64,000 bases of DNA from Citrobacter youngae (GTDB taxonomy: Bacteria > Pseudomonadota > Gammaproteobacteria > Enterobacterales > Enterobacteriaceae), in contig NZ_RPOI01000007.1 in NCBI RefSeq assembly GCF_003818115.1, forward strand, positions 1-64,000, read 5' to 3'. The notes under the pieces were generated by a model. That model worked only from the letters and a program-made list of their open reading frames with translations. It did no database searches and had not been told where the DNA came from. The position numbers were made by a program, and so were the translations under genes. Below are positions 18,904 to 27,927 of the stretch, piece after piece. Every line of letters starts with the position of its first letter. The first letter of the stretch is position 1.

Positions 18904-20406
18904 TTACTCATCAATACGCGGATGCTGCTGCACCAGGCGCGAACGCTTAAGCTGCAGCTCTGCAATTTCCTGATCGATGTCTTCGATTTTCTGCTCAATA
19001 TTGTCGTAGTGCTCGCCGAGGATCTCTTTCGCTTCCTGAATATCCGAAGCGGCAGGTGTCGCCCCTTTCAGCGGCTGATTGGCGGTTTCTTTCATGGTCA
19101 CGCCGGTAATTAAACCTATCACCGCAATCACCATCAGATAATAAGCTGGCATCATCAGGTTCTGCGAGCTTTCCACCAGCCAGGCGGCCAGCGTCGGGGT
19201 CAGACCAGCTACCAGGACCGAGATATTAAACGCGGCGGCCAGCGCACTGTAGCGAATATGTGTCGGGAACATCGCCGGTAACGTTGATGCCATCACCCCG
19301 GTGAAGCAGTTAAGGATCACCGCCAGCATCAGCAACCCGGCGAAAATCAGGCCGATAACGTTACTGTTAATCAGGATAAATGCCGGAATGGCCAGCACAA
19401 ACAGCGCAATACTGCCCATAATCACAAACGGACGGCGTCCGAAGCGGTCACTCAGCAGCCCCATAATCGGCTGCACAAACAGCATACCAATCATAATGGC
19501 GATAATAATCAGCACACCGTGATCTTCAGAGTAGTGCAGGTTATGCGACAGGTAGCTCGGCATATAGGTGAGCAGCATGTAGTAGGTGACGTTGGTCGCA
19601 ATCACCAGACCGATGCACGCCAGCAGGCTACGCCAGTGTTTAGTCGCAATTTCTTTAAACGAAATCTTCGGTCCTTCCTGCAGACCCTGACGATCGCCCT
19701 GCTCCAGCTTGTCGACATGCTGCTGAAATGCAGGTGTTTCTTCCAGAGCATGACGCAGATACAGGCCAATCAGCCCTAACGGTAGCGCCAGGAAGAACGG
19801 AATACGCCAACCCCACTCAAGGAAGTTGTCTTCGCCGACGACAGTTGAGATCAGGACCACCACGCCCGCACCCAGCACAAACCCGGCAATCGAGCCGAAG
19901 TCCAGCCAACTGCCCATAAATCCACGCTTACGGTCCGGGGAATACTCTGCGACAAAAATCGACGCGCCGGTATACTCGCCGCCGACCGAAAAGCCCTGTG
20001 CCATCTTACACAGCAACAGCAGGATCGGTGCCCAGATACCAATAGACGCATACGAAGGGATCAACCCAATACAGAAGGTACTGATCGACATAATCACAAT
20101 CGTGATAGCCAGGATCTTTTGGCGACCGTATTTATCGCCAAGCATACCGAAGAACAATCCGCCAAGCGGTCGAATCAGAAAGGGAACGGAGAAGGTAGCG
20201 AGTGCAGCAACCATCTGCACGCTGGGGTCAGCCCCCGGGAAGAACACTTTACCTAATGCGTAAGCAACAAACCCATAAACACCAAAATCAAACCACTCCA
20301 TTGCATTACCGAGTGACGCGGCGGTAATAGCTTTTCGCAGTTTTCCGTCATCAATAATGGTGACGTCGCGAAGCGTAATTGGCTTTATTTTTTTCCTTTT
20401 TAGCAT
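18904..20406 (-). CDS. proP: Osmosensing proline/betaine-proton symporter ProP
   Basis: MFS transporter that takes up proline, glycine betaine and other osmoprotectants when osmolality rises. 500 residues, as in E. coli. Twelve membrane segments carry the MFS loop motifs GMLGDKYGRQ and LSDRFGRRP. The C-terminal coiled coil that tunes osmosensing is present (about 455-500: EHYDNIEQKIEDIDQEIAEL). I chose the ATG at 20406 after GAGGAC; four upstream codons are also open. A CRP site lies about 215 bases upstream, as at proP P1 of E. coli. Confidence 0.97.
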   Translation of the reverse strand: MLKRKKIKPITLRDVTIIDDGKLRKAITAASLGNAMEWFDFGVYGFVAYALGKVFFPGADPSVQMVAALATFSVPFLIRPLGGLFFGMLGDKYGRQKILAITIVIMSISTFCIGLIPSYASIGIWAPILLLLCKMAQGFSVGGEYTGASIFVAEYSPDRKRGFMGSWLDFGSIAGFVLGAGVVVLISTVVGEDNFLEWGWRIPFFLALPLGLIGLYLRHALEETPAFQQHVDKLEQGDRQGLQEGPKISFKEIATKHWRSLLACIGLVIATNVTYYMLLTYMPSYLSHNLHYSEDHGVLIIIAIMIGMLFVQPIMGLLSDRFGRRPFVIMGSIALFVLAIPAFILINSNVIGLIFAGLLMLAVILNCFTGVMASTLPAMFPTHIRYSALAAAFNISVLVAGLTPTLAAWLVESSQNLMMPAYYLMVIAVIGLITGVTMKETANQPLKGATPAASDIQEAKEILGEHYDNIEQKIEDIDQEIAELQLKRSRLVQQHPRIDE

Positions 20407-20621
20407 ACCAGTCCTCATAGACTTAGCCCTGTCGCGCTACAGTTCGAGTCTCCCAACGCCGTATGCGCTAAGGTCATCGCCGAGCGGGGATTGCACAGGC
20501 GCAATCCCTGTAACAAGCGTAGCAGGTTTACTTACACTGACTGAAAATGAGCAGTACAACCGAACCTGTTGACGCCTGATTGGGCGGTTAATGACCTCTT
20601 TACCCTAACAGTGTTTAAATG

Positions 20622-20637
20622 TGTGATCAACTTCACA
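20622..20637. promoter_or_regulatory. CRP site upstream of proP
   Basis: TGTGATCAACTTCACA matches TGTGA-N6-TCACA at all ten positions. In E. coli a CRP site overlaps proP P1 and represses it; the position here fits that role. Confidence 0.75.
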
Positions 20638-20880
20638 CATAGTTTTTCATTTCGTCAACCTGCGTAAATAAGGTCATTCTGAGTCAGCTTTTTTACATGG
20701 CACGCTTGCGATTTACTGACAATTAAATACAAGAATAAATCACCTGGCTCCATCAACAATCACAGCAGTCACTATTATTCTGCTAGCAAAAAAACCACCT
20801 AATCCCTTCACAAAAAGATCACAGGTTTTTTAATAATCGGAACCTGTAGTGATCTTTGCTCGGAATATGTGATGAAGATA

Positions 20881-20899
20881 ACTAAAACATCGTTTTATT
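20881..20899. promoter_or_regulatory. KdgR-like operator upstream of kdgT
   Basis: The 19 bases at 20881-20899 (core AAAACATCGTTTT, ending TTTTATT) agree at 18 of 19 positions with the KdgR consensus as I remember it (AATRAAAYRNYRTTTYATT). KdgR represses kdg genes until 2-keto-3-deoxygluconate is present. The site is about 210 bases before the kdgT start. Confidence 0.6.
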
Positions 20900-21108
20900 T
20901 TGATTGAATCAATGTTCCTGTGAATGCAAACTAATTCCAGACGCAATATCCCTGGGAGCAGAAACATGCTCAACGTATGCCGCGTTAGATTTTATAAAAC
21001 AAAGAGATAGCCGTTTTCTTTGTTAAAAAACACAAGTAACATTTTGAATTTAAATGATTTTTTACTTTCTTGCGCGTTTATAACCTGCGACAAGACATGA
21101 GGACGTTT

Positions 21109-22107
21109 ATGAAAATTAAAGCCACGATTGAACGCATCCCCGGCGGAATGATGTTGATTCCTCTGTTATTAGGCGCAGTGTTAAATACGTTAGCTCCCGA
21201 TACGGGCGCGTATTTCGGTTCATTTACCAAAGGTATGATCAGCGGGACAGTTCCGATTCTGGCAGTATGGTTTTTTTGTATCGGTGCATCAATTGATTTA
21301 CGAGCAACCGGTACGGTATTACGCAAGTCAGGTACATTGGTATTAACCAAAATAGCCGTAGCCTGGGCAGTGGCAATGATTGCCGCTTCATTTATTCCTG
21401 ATACAGGCATTCAAACCGGGTTCTTTGCAGGTCTTTCCGTACTGGCAATTGTCTCAGCAATGGACATGACCAACGGGGGTTTGTACGCCAGCCTGATGAA
21501 CCAGTACGGTACGAAAGAAGAGTCTGGCGCATTTGTGTTAATGTCTCTGGAATCCGGTCCGTTAATGACCATGGTCATTCTGGGCTCTGCCGGTCTGGCC
21601 TCTTTCGAGCCGCACCATTTCATCGGCGCGGTCCTGCCGTTCCTGATCGGCTTTACACTGGGCAACCTGGATCACGACCTGCGTGCCTTCTTTAGCAAAG
21701 CGACACCGGTACTGATTCCGTTCTTCGGCTTCGCACTGGGTAACACCATTAACCTGAGCGTCATCGTTGATACCGGTCTGCTGGGTATCCTGCTGGGTGT
21801 GGCCGTCATCGTTATCACCGGTATCCCGCTGATTATTGCTGACCGCGTCATTGGTGGCGGGAATGGTACGGCGGGCGTAGCAGCCTCTTCTGCAGCTGGT
21901 GCCGCGGTGGCTAACCCAGTCATCATCGCCCAGATTAACCCGGCATTTGAACCGGTTGCCGCTTCGGCAACTGCTCTGGTCGCTGCCAGCGTGATTGTCA
22001 CCGCCATTCTGGTGCCGATTATCACCGCGTTGTATGCCAAACGTTTTAATAAAAATCAGGTCGCCAACGAGACAGTGGCGACCCCGGCAGACTCACTGCA
22101 CCACTAA
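21109..22107 (+). CDS. kdgT: 2-keto-3-deoxygluconate permease (KdgT family)
   Basis: Inner-membrane symporter for 2-keto-3-deoxygluconate, an intermediate of pectin and hexuronate breakdown. 332 residues against 327 in E. coli KdgT, with the same start (IERIPGGMM) and conserved blocks [35 protein letters not shown] and [18 protein letters not shown]; about ten membrane segments. The ATG at 21109 with GAGGAC is chosen over an upstream TTG. It is not part of the K-12 gene order here, and the KdgR-like site supports the function. It may be a second copy, KdgT proper being elsewhere in K-12. Confidence 0.88.
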   Translation: MKIKATIERIPGGMMLIPLLLGAVLNTLAPDTGAYFGSFTKGMISGTVPILAVWFFCIGASIDLRATGTVLRKSGTLVLTKIAVAWAVAMIAASFIPDTGIQTGFFAGLSVLAIVSAMDMTNGGLYASLMNQYGTKEESGAFVLMSLESGPLMTMVILGSAGLASFEPHHFIGAVLPFLIGFTLGNLDHDLRAFFSKATPVLIPFFGFALGNTINLSVIVDTGLLGILLGVAVIVITGIPLIIADRVIGGGNGTAGVAASSAAGAAVANPVIIAQINPAFEPVAASATALVAASVIVTAILVPIITALYAKRFNKNQVANETVATPADSLHH

Positions 22108-22125
22108 GCCTGCCTTTGCCTCACG

Positions 22126-22156
22126 CCCCCCCAGCTCAACTGATGAGCTGGGGGGG
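22126..22156. terminator. Strong hairpin between kdgT and yjcZ
   Basis: CCCCCCCAGCTCA (22126-22138) pairs with TGAGCTGGGGGGG (22144-22156), a perfect 13-bp stem with a 5-base loop. It sits between convergent genes and contains the yjcZ stop codon. Neither strand has a T tract, so termination is likely but not certain. Confidence 0.6.
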
Positions 22157-23029
22157 TGCGAAAATCTCCTCAACCATCGCATCAACCAGTCGCTTTGCCG
22201 AACACAGTCTCGGCATCCCTAACGCCACATTCTGCCAACGCTGCGTCACCGACCAGCTCACCGGATGACGCTGCGCATCGCACCAGTCACCCAGCCAACT
22301 CAGCAGATCGTTATGTTCGCTCGAACCCCCAACTGCAGGTGAGTTCAGCCATTGATGATAATAATGGCGCGTAGTTGGTGCCGCATTCACGCTATGCGCC
22401 AGCGTCTGGGCAGCCATCGTGCGTAAATTGTCTTTTAGCATCGACACTACATCGGCATTCGCCAGCCGACAGGCATCACCAAAGGCGCCCCAGCGCAGTT
22501 CCTCCAGCGCAACAAAGCAGCGTCCGGGTAATGACCAGCCGTCATACGCGCCAGCCCGCCAGCGAGTAAAAATCTGTTCACTGTGTTCGCCTGCCTGCAC
22601 GGTCAGCCCACGTTGCGTCAACGCTTTCTCTTTATATGCGCTACGTTGGGCAAACCCGTCAGCCAGTGAAATTAATTGCTGCATCACGCCGGGAGTTGAT
22701 TGTCCGCGTGGCTGTTCAGTTTGTTGTAAGAACACCAGTCGCTCGGCAATACGTACCAGCGCCAGGTGACCAGGATCGATAGTACCCGCCAGTTTTTCCA
22801 CCAGCTTAAGGCGCATCACCAGGTGTTCGCTGGAAACCCCCGCCATCACCCACGCCCGCAGTTGCGTCTGGGATAACACTTCCTGCGTCAGGCGCGCACG
22901 CAACCGCTGCTGCTGCTGCAGAAAACCGCCGGAACGTTTGGTTTCATCTCCCTGAACCAGATCGACCATAAACTTCGGGTAGACGCACTCCAGCGTCCGC
23001 CCAGGGCCTTCCAGTAACACGTTAGTCAT
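22136..23029 (-). CDS. yjcZ: YjcZ, partner of CrfC
   Basis: Conserved enterobacterial protein of unknown biochemical role, encoded with the dynamin-like CrfC. 297 residues, about the 292 of E. coli. It is soluble, rich in Leu, Arg and Gln, without signal or membrane segment. Its ATGA start overlaps the crfC stop by 4 bases, indicating translational coupling and probably a joint function. The stop codon is inside a strong hairpin. Confidence 0.9.
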   Translation of the reverse strand: MTNVLLEGPGRTLECVYPKFMVDLVQGDETKRSGGFLQQQQRLRARLTQEVLSQTQLRAWVMAGVSSEHLVMRLKLVEKLAGTIDPGHLALVRIAERLVFLQQTEQPRGQSTPGVMQQLISLADGFAQRSAYKEKALTQRGLTVQAGEHSEQIFTRWRAGAYDGWSLPGRCFVALEELRWGAFGDACRLANADVVSMLKDNLRTMAAQTLAHSVNAAPTTRHYYHQWLNSPAVGGSSEHNDLLSWLGDWCDAQRHPVSWSVTQRWQNVALGMPRLCSAKRLVDAMVEEIFAPPQLIS

Positions 23030-25383
23030 GTATGCTCGGTTGCAAAAAGGGTGTGGATATCGTCACGCAGCAAGCGGGAATCTTCATAAATCCATGCCGC
23101 CGTCGTAATACGATGCTGCAATTGTTCATTCATTGCATTCACCGCCGATTCATTTTGCTGGCGCAGGGTCAGACTCTCGCGCAGGCTCGCCTGCAATTGC
23201 GTCAGACACAGTGAAAAATCAGCAAAAAACGTGGCCATGCCTGCCGTAACGGAAATATCGACCTGAGCAACTAAAGCTTTACGAATTTGTTGGCAAAACT
23301 GAGTGACATAATGGACAAGATTCTTGTGCAACGCGCCCATATCAATGAGGTAACGCGTTTTTGTTTCGACATAATCATTCCATCCCCAGTTGGGCTGATT
23401 CAACCAACGTGAGAACGTGTCACGCACAACACCACCGGTGGACGGGGTATTATCAGCAGGGATATCCTGTTCAATAGCCTCGTTAAACAACTGGCGGGTA
23501 TTGAAATTAAACATCGCCGCATGAAAGGCTGGAAAACGGATCCGAGCACGAAAACCGGCGTGGTTCAGTTCCTCTTTCACCCGCTGCTCAATAGGCCGCA
23601 TAGCGTCATTCAGCGCCCGGGATAACGTCGATTCAAGCGCCTCAAAACGCAGCGCCAGGTTCCGGCTGATACTCTCCTGCGCCGCCAGCAGGACAACCTC
23701 ACAGGAGGAGCGAATTTTATCTAACACAATTTTCGCTTGCCCCTCGTCATGCAACACCAGCATATCACCGGCCATTTCCGCCGTTGCAATGGCAGCTCCC
23801 ATGCCATGTTGTGACATCATCAGCACGTTTTCTTTAACAAAGAACGTGTTGATGCCGCACAGAATCTCGGTCTGTTGCTCACTAAGATAGGCCGCAGCAG
23901 CCTCCAGCGCCAGCTCAACCTCGTGACTGACCTCGTCGCCCACCCGCGCCTGGCTTCTCTGCAACTGTTGCATATCATCTTCAATATGCGCGATGTTCAT
24001 CTGCAACTGCTCATAGGCTACGGTTAAGCCGTGGGCGCGAAACTCCAGGTATTCGTGTGCGCTTTGCGAATAGTTCAATAACTTGTGCGATGCCGAGCGA
24101 AGCGCATACAGCGAAGCATTGGCGTGAGCGGCGTGAATGACTTTCTGGATCGGCTGCTCAAACAACGAATCCTCCCACAGCAGATCGGCGGCATGGCGAA
24201 TATGTTCTTTATCCTCAAGATCGGTGGTACGCCAGCGTCTGCCGAGTGCCGCTTCGGCAAAGTCCTGGACCCAGCGCTGCTCCTGATGATCCGGCAAGCG
24301 CCCATTATTCATGAGTTCATGACGTGCCCTGTTGGCCAGATATCCCCACATTGAGGAGACCGGATAAATACGTTCAGGCGTAATACCACCTTTCATCAAC
24401 GTGCCGGAAATTAACGCCCGCACCTGCTCTTCATCATCACTGTTGCGGTCTTTCTGATCGAATTTGTTAACCAGCGCATACAGCGGTACTGACTTTCCAA
24501 CCGCCATAATGGCCTGACGGACTTCCTCATCCGAAATCGACTTCAGTTGGGTATAATCCATCACCGCCAGTACCGCTGAAGCCCGCGCCAGCTGTTCATT
24601 GAGCATTTGTTGTAAGTGTGGCTGCCCGGCCTCATTCGGCCCGGGAGTATCCAGCAGCGTCAATTGTCCCGGATAACTTGCCAGCCCGGCCAGATGCACG
24701 AACTCAACCTCAATAACCGGAATATGCTCAATTGCAGCATAGGCGGCAAACGGAAACTCCACCTCCAGCGCTTTAGACAAACGCACCAGATCGTTCAGGC
24801 TCTTGAGAAAATGGAAAATAGGCTGTGCGCCAAGGTAATACCGTTCAAATGCCACGCCGTTTTCAATATGTTGAAGCAGGGCATTCATATCCTTATCTAT
24901 TTCCAGCGTCTGAGCCAGACGCTGACGATCGCATTCCCGCACGCGCTGCTGTAATACTTTCATTAAGGCGTCAATTGGCGCGACATGCGAAAAATGCAGC
25001 ACCGGCTCTTTCTGTCCCGGTGTATGGCGGATAAGGGTCGGTAACGCCGTCATCGGGCGATTACGATTAGGTAAAACCTCAGTTCCGACAATCGCGTTAA
25101 TCGTCGTCGACTTTCCCGCCTTCATCGTACCGACGATCGCCAGAACCATTTCCAGACGGGTAATCTTTCGCAGTTCATTGTTGAGCGTTGCCTGCTGGAC
25201 ATCCATGCCACGCGCGCTGAAATGCAGGGGCTGAACAACCTGTCCACTATGCTCTCCTTTTTTCAGCATGACATCATTCGCCGAGGTCATTGGCAATTTC
25301 TGCAATTGCCTGAGATGTTCAAGAGAGAGCATCAGTAAGCGTTCAGCTTCCTGACTTAATTCATAAATTGTCTGTGTGTACAT
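23026..25383 (-). CDS. crfC: Dynamin-like GTPase CrfC (clamp-binding sister replication fork colocalization protein)
   Basis: Large GTPase reported in E. coli to bind the DNA polymerase clamp and aid nascent strand cohesion and nucleoid positioning. 785 residues, longer than the 742 of E. coli; the middle region differs most. The GTPase domain shows the P-loop GTMKAGKST (about 86-94), G3 DTPGPNE (about 246) and G4 NKFD (about 310). Long helical stalk-like stretches follow (about 440-500 and 710-770). The ATG at 25383 has AAGGAAAG upstream. First gene of the crfC-yjcZ unit, divergent from yjdM. Confidence 0.92.
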   Translation of the reverse strand: MYTQTIYELSQEAERLLMLSLEHLRQLQKLPMTSANDVMLKKGEHSGQVVQPLHFSARGMDVQQATLNNELRKITRLEMVLAIVGTMKAGKSTTINAIVGTEVLPNRNRPMTALPTLIRHTPGQKEPVLHFSHVAPIDALMKVLQQRVRECDRQRLAQTLEIDKDMNALLQHIENGVAFERYYLGAQPIFHFLKSLNDLVRLSKALEVEFPFAAYAAIEHIPVIEVEFVHLAGLASYPGQLTLLDTPGPNEAGQPHLQQMLNEQLARASAVLAVMDYTQLKSISDEEVRQAIMAVGKSVPLYALVNKFDQKDRNSDDEEQVRALISGTLMKGGITPERIYPVSSMWGYLANRARHELMNNGRLPDHQEQRWVQDFAEAALGRRWRTTDLEDKEHIRHAADLLWEDSLFEQPIQKVIHAAHANASLYALRSASHKLLNYSQSAHEYLEFRAHGLTVAYEQLQMNIAHIEDDMQQLQRSQARVGDEVSHEVELALEAAAAYLSEQQTEILCGINTFFVKENVLMMSQHGMGAAIATAEMAGDMLVLHDEGQAKIVLDKIRSSCEVVLLAAQESISRNLALRFEALESTLSRALNDAMRPIEQRVKEELNHAGFRARIRFPAFHAAMFNFNTRQLFNEAIEQDIPADNTPSTGGVVRDTFSRWLNQPNWGWNDYVETKTRYLIDMGALHKNLVHYVTQFCQQIRKALVAQVDISVTAGMATFFADFSLCLTQLQASLRESLTLRQQNESAVNAMNEQLQHRITTAAWIYEDSRLLRDDIHTLFATEHT

Positions 25384-25925
25384 GGAAAATCTTTCCTTAA
25401 CGCAAATAGCATTACTTTTATTTAGCCAAATCGTTTTATTTATAGATTTTCGGCTTTTATAATTACGTGTGGAAATAATTAAAATTAAAACAACCAGCTG
25501 ATATTATTAAAATAAAATTTATCGTATGACTGCTGGCCTGATGCCTCTCACTTACTATATTAAGTAAGAAAGATAAACAGAGTAGTTCAGTTTTAAAAAA
25601 TGCCAGCTTAATTCCCCTACCAAATTTAAGGGGGTCACAAAGTATTCACTCACAATGACTTAGCTAGTCTGTAAGCCATGCTACCTATGAATATCGGGTG
25701 TTTCGCCTCACCTTATCTTAAATAGCTAAACGTAGCAATTTCCCTTAAAAAATATTCCGTCTGGTTTTCATAGACGTGAAAGCAACCTGACGCCACAACA
25801 GATAGTTGGGCATAATTGGCCTGTAGCCCCGACAAAAGCAGGGATTTTATGTATAATTGCGGCCTTTTTCGGCAATCTGCCAATTTTGGGCGCTTTTGCC
25901 CCTGCTGACTTTTGAGGAAATCCAC
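25384..25925. promoter_or_regulatory. Divergent control region of crfC and yjdM
   Basis: 542 bases without a convincing gene. The crfC side (25384-25600) is very AT-rich. CCCCTACCAAATTTAAGGGG near 25614-25633 is a short inverted repeat. The yjdM side has a good sigma-70 promoter at 25829-25857. Confidence 0.5.
25829..25857 (+). promoter_or_regulatory. Sigma-70 promoter of yjdM
   Basis: -35 CCGACA (25829-25834), 17-base spacer, perfect -10 TATAAT (25852-25857). It implies a leader of about 60 nt. Confidence 0.7.
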
Positions 25926-26261
25926 ATGTCATTACCACACTGCCCACAATGCAACTCCGAATACACTTACGAAGATAACGGCATGTTCATCTGCCCGGAA
26001 TGCGCTCACGAATGGAACGACGCTGAACCCGCTCAGGACAGCGACGAACTGATCGTTAAAGATGCTAATGGCAACCTGCTCGCCGATGGCGACAGCGTTA
26101 CCGTAGTAAAAGATCTGAAGGTAAAAGGTAGCTCTTCCATGCTGAAGATCGGTACCAAAGTGAAGAATATCCGCCTGGTTGAAGGCGACCACAACATCGA
26201 TTGCAAAATCGATGGCTTTGGCCCAATGAAGCTGAAATCTGAGTTTGTGAAAAAGAACTGA
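25926..26261 (+). CDS. yjdM: Zinc-ribbon protein YjdM (PhnA)
   Basis: Small conserved protein once named PhnA; its role is not settled and it is not required for C-P lyase. 111 residues, the family length. The N-terminus has two CxxC pairs (CPQC near 7, CPEC near 25) for a zinc ribbon, followed by a KOW/SH3-like beta domain (about 45-111) with IVKDANGN and [13 protein letters not shown]. The ATG at 25926 has GAGGAA at good spacing. It has its own promoter, and a terminator hairpin follows. Confidence 0.96.
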   Translation: MSLPHCPQCNSEYTYEDNGMFICPECAHEWNDAEPAQDSDELIVKDANGNLLADGDSVTVVKDLKVKGSSSMLKIGTKVKNIRLVEGDHNIDCKIDGFGPMKLKSEFVKKN

Positions 26262-26268
26262 TGCAAAT

Positions 26269-26299
26269 TGCCTGACGGCGCTACGCTCATCAGGTCTAC
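26269..26299. repeat. REP-like element after yjdM
   Basis: TGCCTGACGGCG to CATCAGGTCTAC is a single REP-type unit just upstream of the yjdM terminator. Confidence 0.55.
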
Positions 26300-26312
26300 A
26301 CCAGCTCATCTG

Positions 26313-26350
26313 CCAGGCGGGAAGCCCATACTTCCCGCCTGGTTTATTTA
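26313..26350 (+). terminator. Terminator after yjdM
   Basis: CCAGGCGGGAAG (26313-26324) pairs with CTTCCCGCCTGG (26331-26342), a 12-bp perfect stem followed by TTTATTTA. Confidence 0.85.
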
Positions 26351-26401
26351 TACAGACGATAACTACACTTAACTGGCTTCTCTTACTCTGAGGTAAAGAT
26401 T

Positions 26402-26851
26402 ATGCCGTTAAGTCCCTATATCTCCTTTGCAGGCAACTGCGCTGACGCTATCGCCTTCTACCAAAAAACGTTAGGCGCTGAGCTGCTCTACAAAATCAAC
26501 TTCGGTGAAATGCCCAAATCGGCGCAGGACAGTGAAGAAGGTTGCCCTTCTGGCATGAAATTCCCCGATACCGCTATTGCCCACGCCAACCTGCGCGTTG
26601 CGGGCAGCGATATCATGATGAGCGATAGCGCCCCCGACGGAAACGCGCACTACTCTGGCTTTACGCTGGTGCTCGACACACAAAACGTCGACGAAGGTAA
26701 ACGCTGGTTTGATAACCTGGCAGTAAACGGAAAAATCGAAATGGACTGGCAGGAAACCTTCTGGGCCCACGGTTTCGGTAAAGTGAGCGACCAGTATGGC
26801 GTGCCGTGGATGATCAACGTCGTCAAACAACAGCAACCCCCTACAGAGTAA
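26402..26851 (+). CDS. yjdN: VOC-superfamily protein YjdN (PhnB-like)
   Basis: Member of the glyoxalase/bleomycin-resistance (VOC) fold; function unknown, often placed next to phosphonate genes. 149 residues against 147 in E. coli. It starts MPLSPYISFAGNCADAI, has the FYQKTLGAELLY helix and the C-terminal WGxxFGKVSDQYGVPWMIN-type strand pair (here WAHGFGKVSDQYGVPW). The ATG at 26402 follows GAGG. A hairpin (26856-26876) lies between it and the phnC Pho box, so it is probably a separate unit. Confidence 0.95.
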   Translation: MPLSPYISFAGNCADAIAFYQKTLGAELLYKINFGEMPKSAQDSEEGCPSGMKFPDTAIAHANLRVAGSDIMMSDSAPDGNAHYSGFTLVLDTQNVDEGKRWFDNLAVNGKIEMDWQETFWAHGFGKVSDQYGVPWMINVVKQQQPPTE

Positions 26852-26855
26852 TCCA

Positions 26856-26876
26856 ACGGGAGGCCAGCCCTCCCGT
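26856..26876 (+). terminator. Hairpin after yjdN
   Basis: ACGGGAGG and CCTCCCGT form a perfect 8-bp stem with a 5-base loop. No T tract follows, so it is only a probable terminator. Confidence 0.5.
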
Positions 26877-26877
26877 A

Positions 26878-26952
26878 CTGTCATCAAATATCGCTCAACT
26901 CTTCATCGCCAAGTAACCTTCCTTTAACGAAAACGTCACATTAATCCGCCAC
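26878..26952 (+). promoter_or_regulatory. Pho-box region upstream of phnC
   Basis: The stretch at 26922-26939 (CTTTAAC, four bases, ACGTCAC) has the 7-4-7 layout of a Pho box, with a further partial repeat up to 26952. An upstream CTGTCAT at 26878-26884 fits a half-site. The phn operon is a PhoB-dependent phosphate-starvation operon in E. coli. Confidence 0.65.
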
Positions 26953-26983
26953 GATGGGGCCACTTTTTTAGGGAGGCCGCATC

Positions 26984-27772
26984 ATGCAAACGGTTATTCG
27001 CGTCGAGAAACTCTCCAAATCCTTCAATCAACATCAGGCGCTTAATGCGGTTGATCTGAATATCTGTGCCGGTGAGATGGTGGCTCTGCTTGGGCCGTCC
27101 GGCTCCGGCAAATCCACCCTTTTACGTCATTTAAGCGGTTTGATCGTCGGTGATAAATCGCCTGGTAGCCACATCGAGCTGCTGGGCCGCACCGTTCAAC
27201 ATGAAGGCCGCCTGGCGCGCGATATCCGCAAAAGCCGCGCCCACACCGGCTATATCTTCCAGCAGTTCAATCTGGTGAACCGCCTGACGGTGCTGGAGAA
27301 CGTCCTGATTGGCGCGCTCGGCAGCACGCCGTTCTGGCGCACCTGTTTTAGCTGGTTTACCGCTGAGCAGAAACAACGCGCGTTACAGGCGCTGACCCGC
27401 GTCGGCATGGCGCACTTTGCATATCAACGTGTTTCCACGCTCTCCGGCGGGCAGCAGCAGCGCGTCGCGATTGCCCGCGCGCTGATGCAGCAGGCCAAAG
27501 TGATCCTTGCCGACGAGCCGATTGCCTCGCTGGATCCGGAATCCGCGCGCATCGTGATGGACACCCTGCGCGACATCAACCAGACCGACGGCATCACCGT
27601 GGTCGTCACGCTGCATCAGGTGGATTACGCCCTGCGCTACTGCGAACGCATTGTCGCGCTGCGCCAGGGCAACGTCTTCTTTGATGGCAGCAGCCAGCAT
27701 TTTGACAACGACCGTTTTGACCATCTCTACCGCAGCATGAACCGCGTCGAACAGAACGCACAGGCTGCATAG
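26984..27772 (+). CDS. phnC: Phosphonate ABC transporter ATP-binding protein PhnC
   Basis: ATPase of the phosphonate importer PhnCDE. 262 residues, the family length. Walker [10 protein letters not shown] (about 37-45), Q-loop FQQFNLVN, signature [15 protein letters not shown] and Walker [13 protein letters not shown] are intact. GGGAGG lies upstream of the ATG. First gene of the 14-gene phn operon, behind the Pho box. Confidence 0.98.
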   Translation: MQTVIRVEKLSKSFNQHQALNAVDLNICAGEMVALLGPSGSGKSTLLRHLSGLIVGDKSPGSHIELLGRTVQHEGRLARDIRKSRAHTGYIFQQFNLVNRLTVLENVLIGALGSTPFWRTCFSWFTAEQKQRALQALTRVGMAHFAYQRVSTLSGGQQQRVAIARALMQQAKVILADEPIASLDPESARIVMDTLRDINQTDGITVVVTLHQVDYALRYCERIVALRQGNVFFDGSSQHFDNDRFDHLYRSMNRVEQNAQAA

Positions 27773-27785
27773 TTCTAAAAAACCA

Positions 27786-27902
27786 GGCGTTATTGGCGCA
27801 GCCAGGCTGGAGACGGCCAGCGCGGAAAAACCGGAGCGTACACGCAGTACGTGAGGATTTTGAGCACTGCCCGGATTCAGGCTGGCAAGTGAAATAGCCT
27901 GG
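27786..27902. repeat. Conserved dispersed intergenic repeat between phnC and phnD
   Basis: About 115 bases containing GGAGCGTACACGCAGTACG, TGAGGATTTTGAGCACTGCC and GGCAAGTGAAATAGCCTGG. Very similar blocks recur before unrelated genes in enteric genomes as I remember them, so I call this a dispersed repeat and not phn-specific sequence. It may fold as RNA within the operon transcript. Confidence 0.45.
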
Positions 27903-27927
27903 AACAATGACTAATTAAGGAAACGAC

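Larger units (their letters stand above)
20407..21108. promoter_or_regulatory. Divergent control region of proP and kdgT
   Basis: 702 bases with no convincing gene. The proP side has a leader hairpin (GGATTGC/GCAATCC near 20487-20507) and a perfect CRP site (20622-20637). The centre is AT-rich. The kdgT side has a KdgR-like operator (20881-20899) and other short symmetric sequences such as TTGATTGAATCAA near 20900-20912. Confidence 0.6.

Noticed and set aside
20900-20912. TTGATTGAATCAA as an FNR site for kdgT
   Set aside because: The spacing between half-sites is three bases, not four, so it does not fit FNR.
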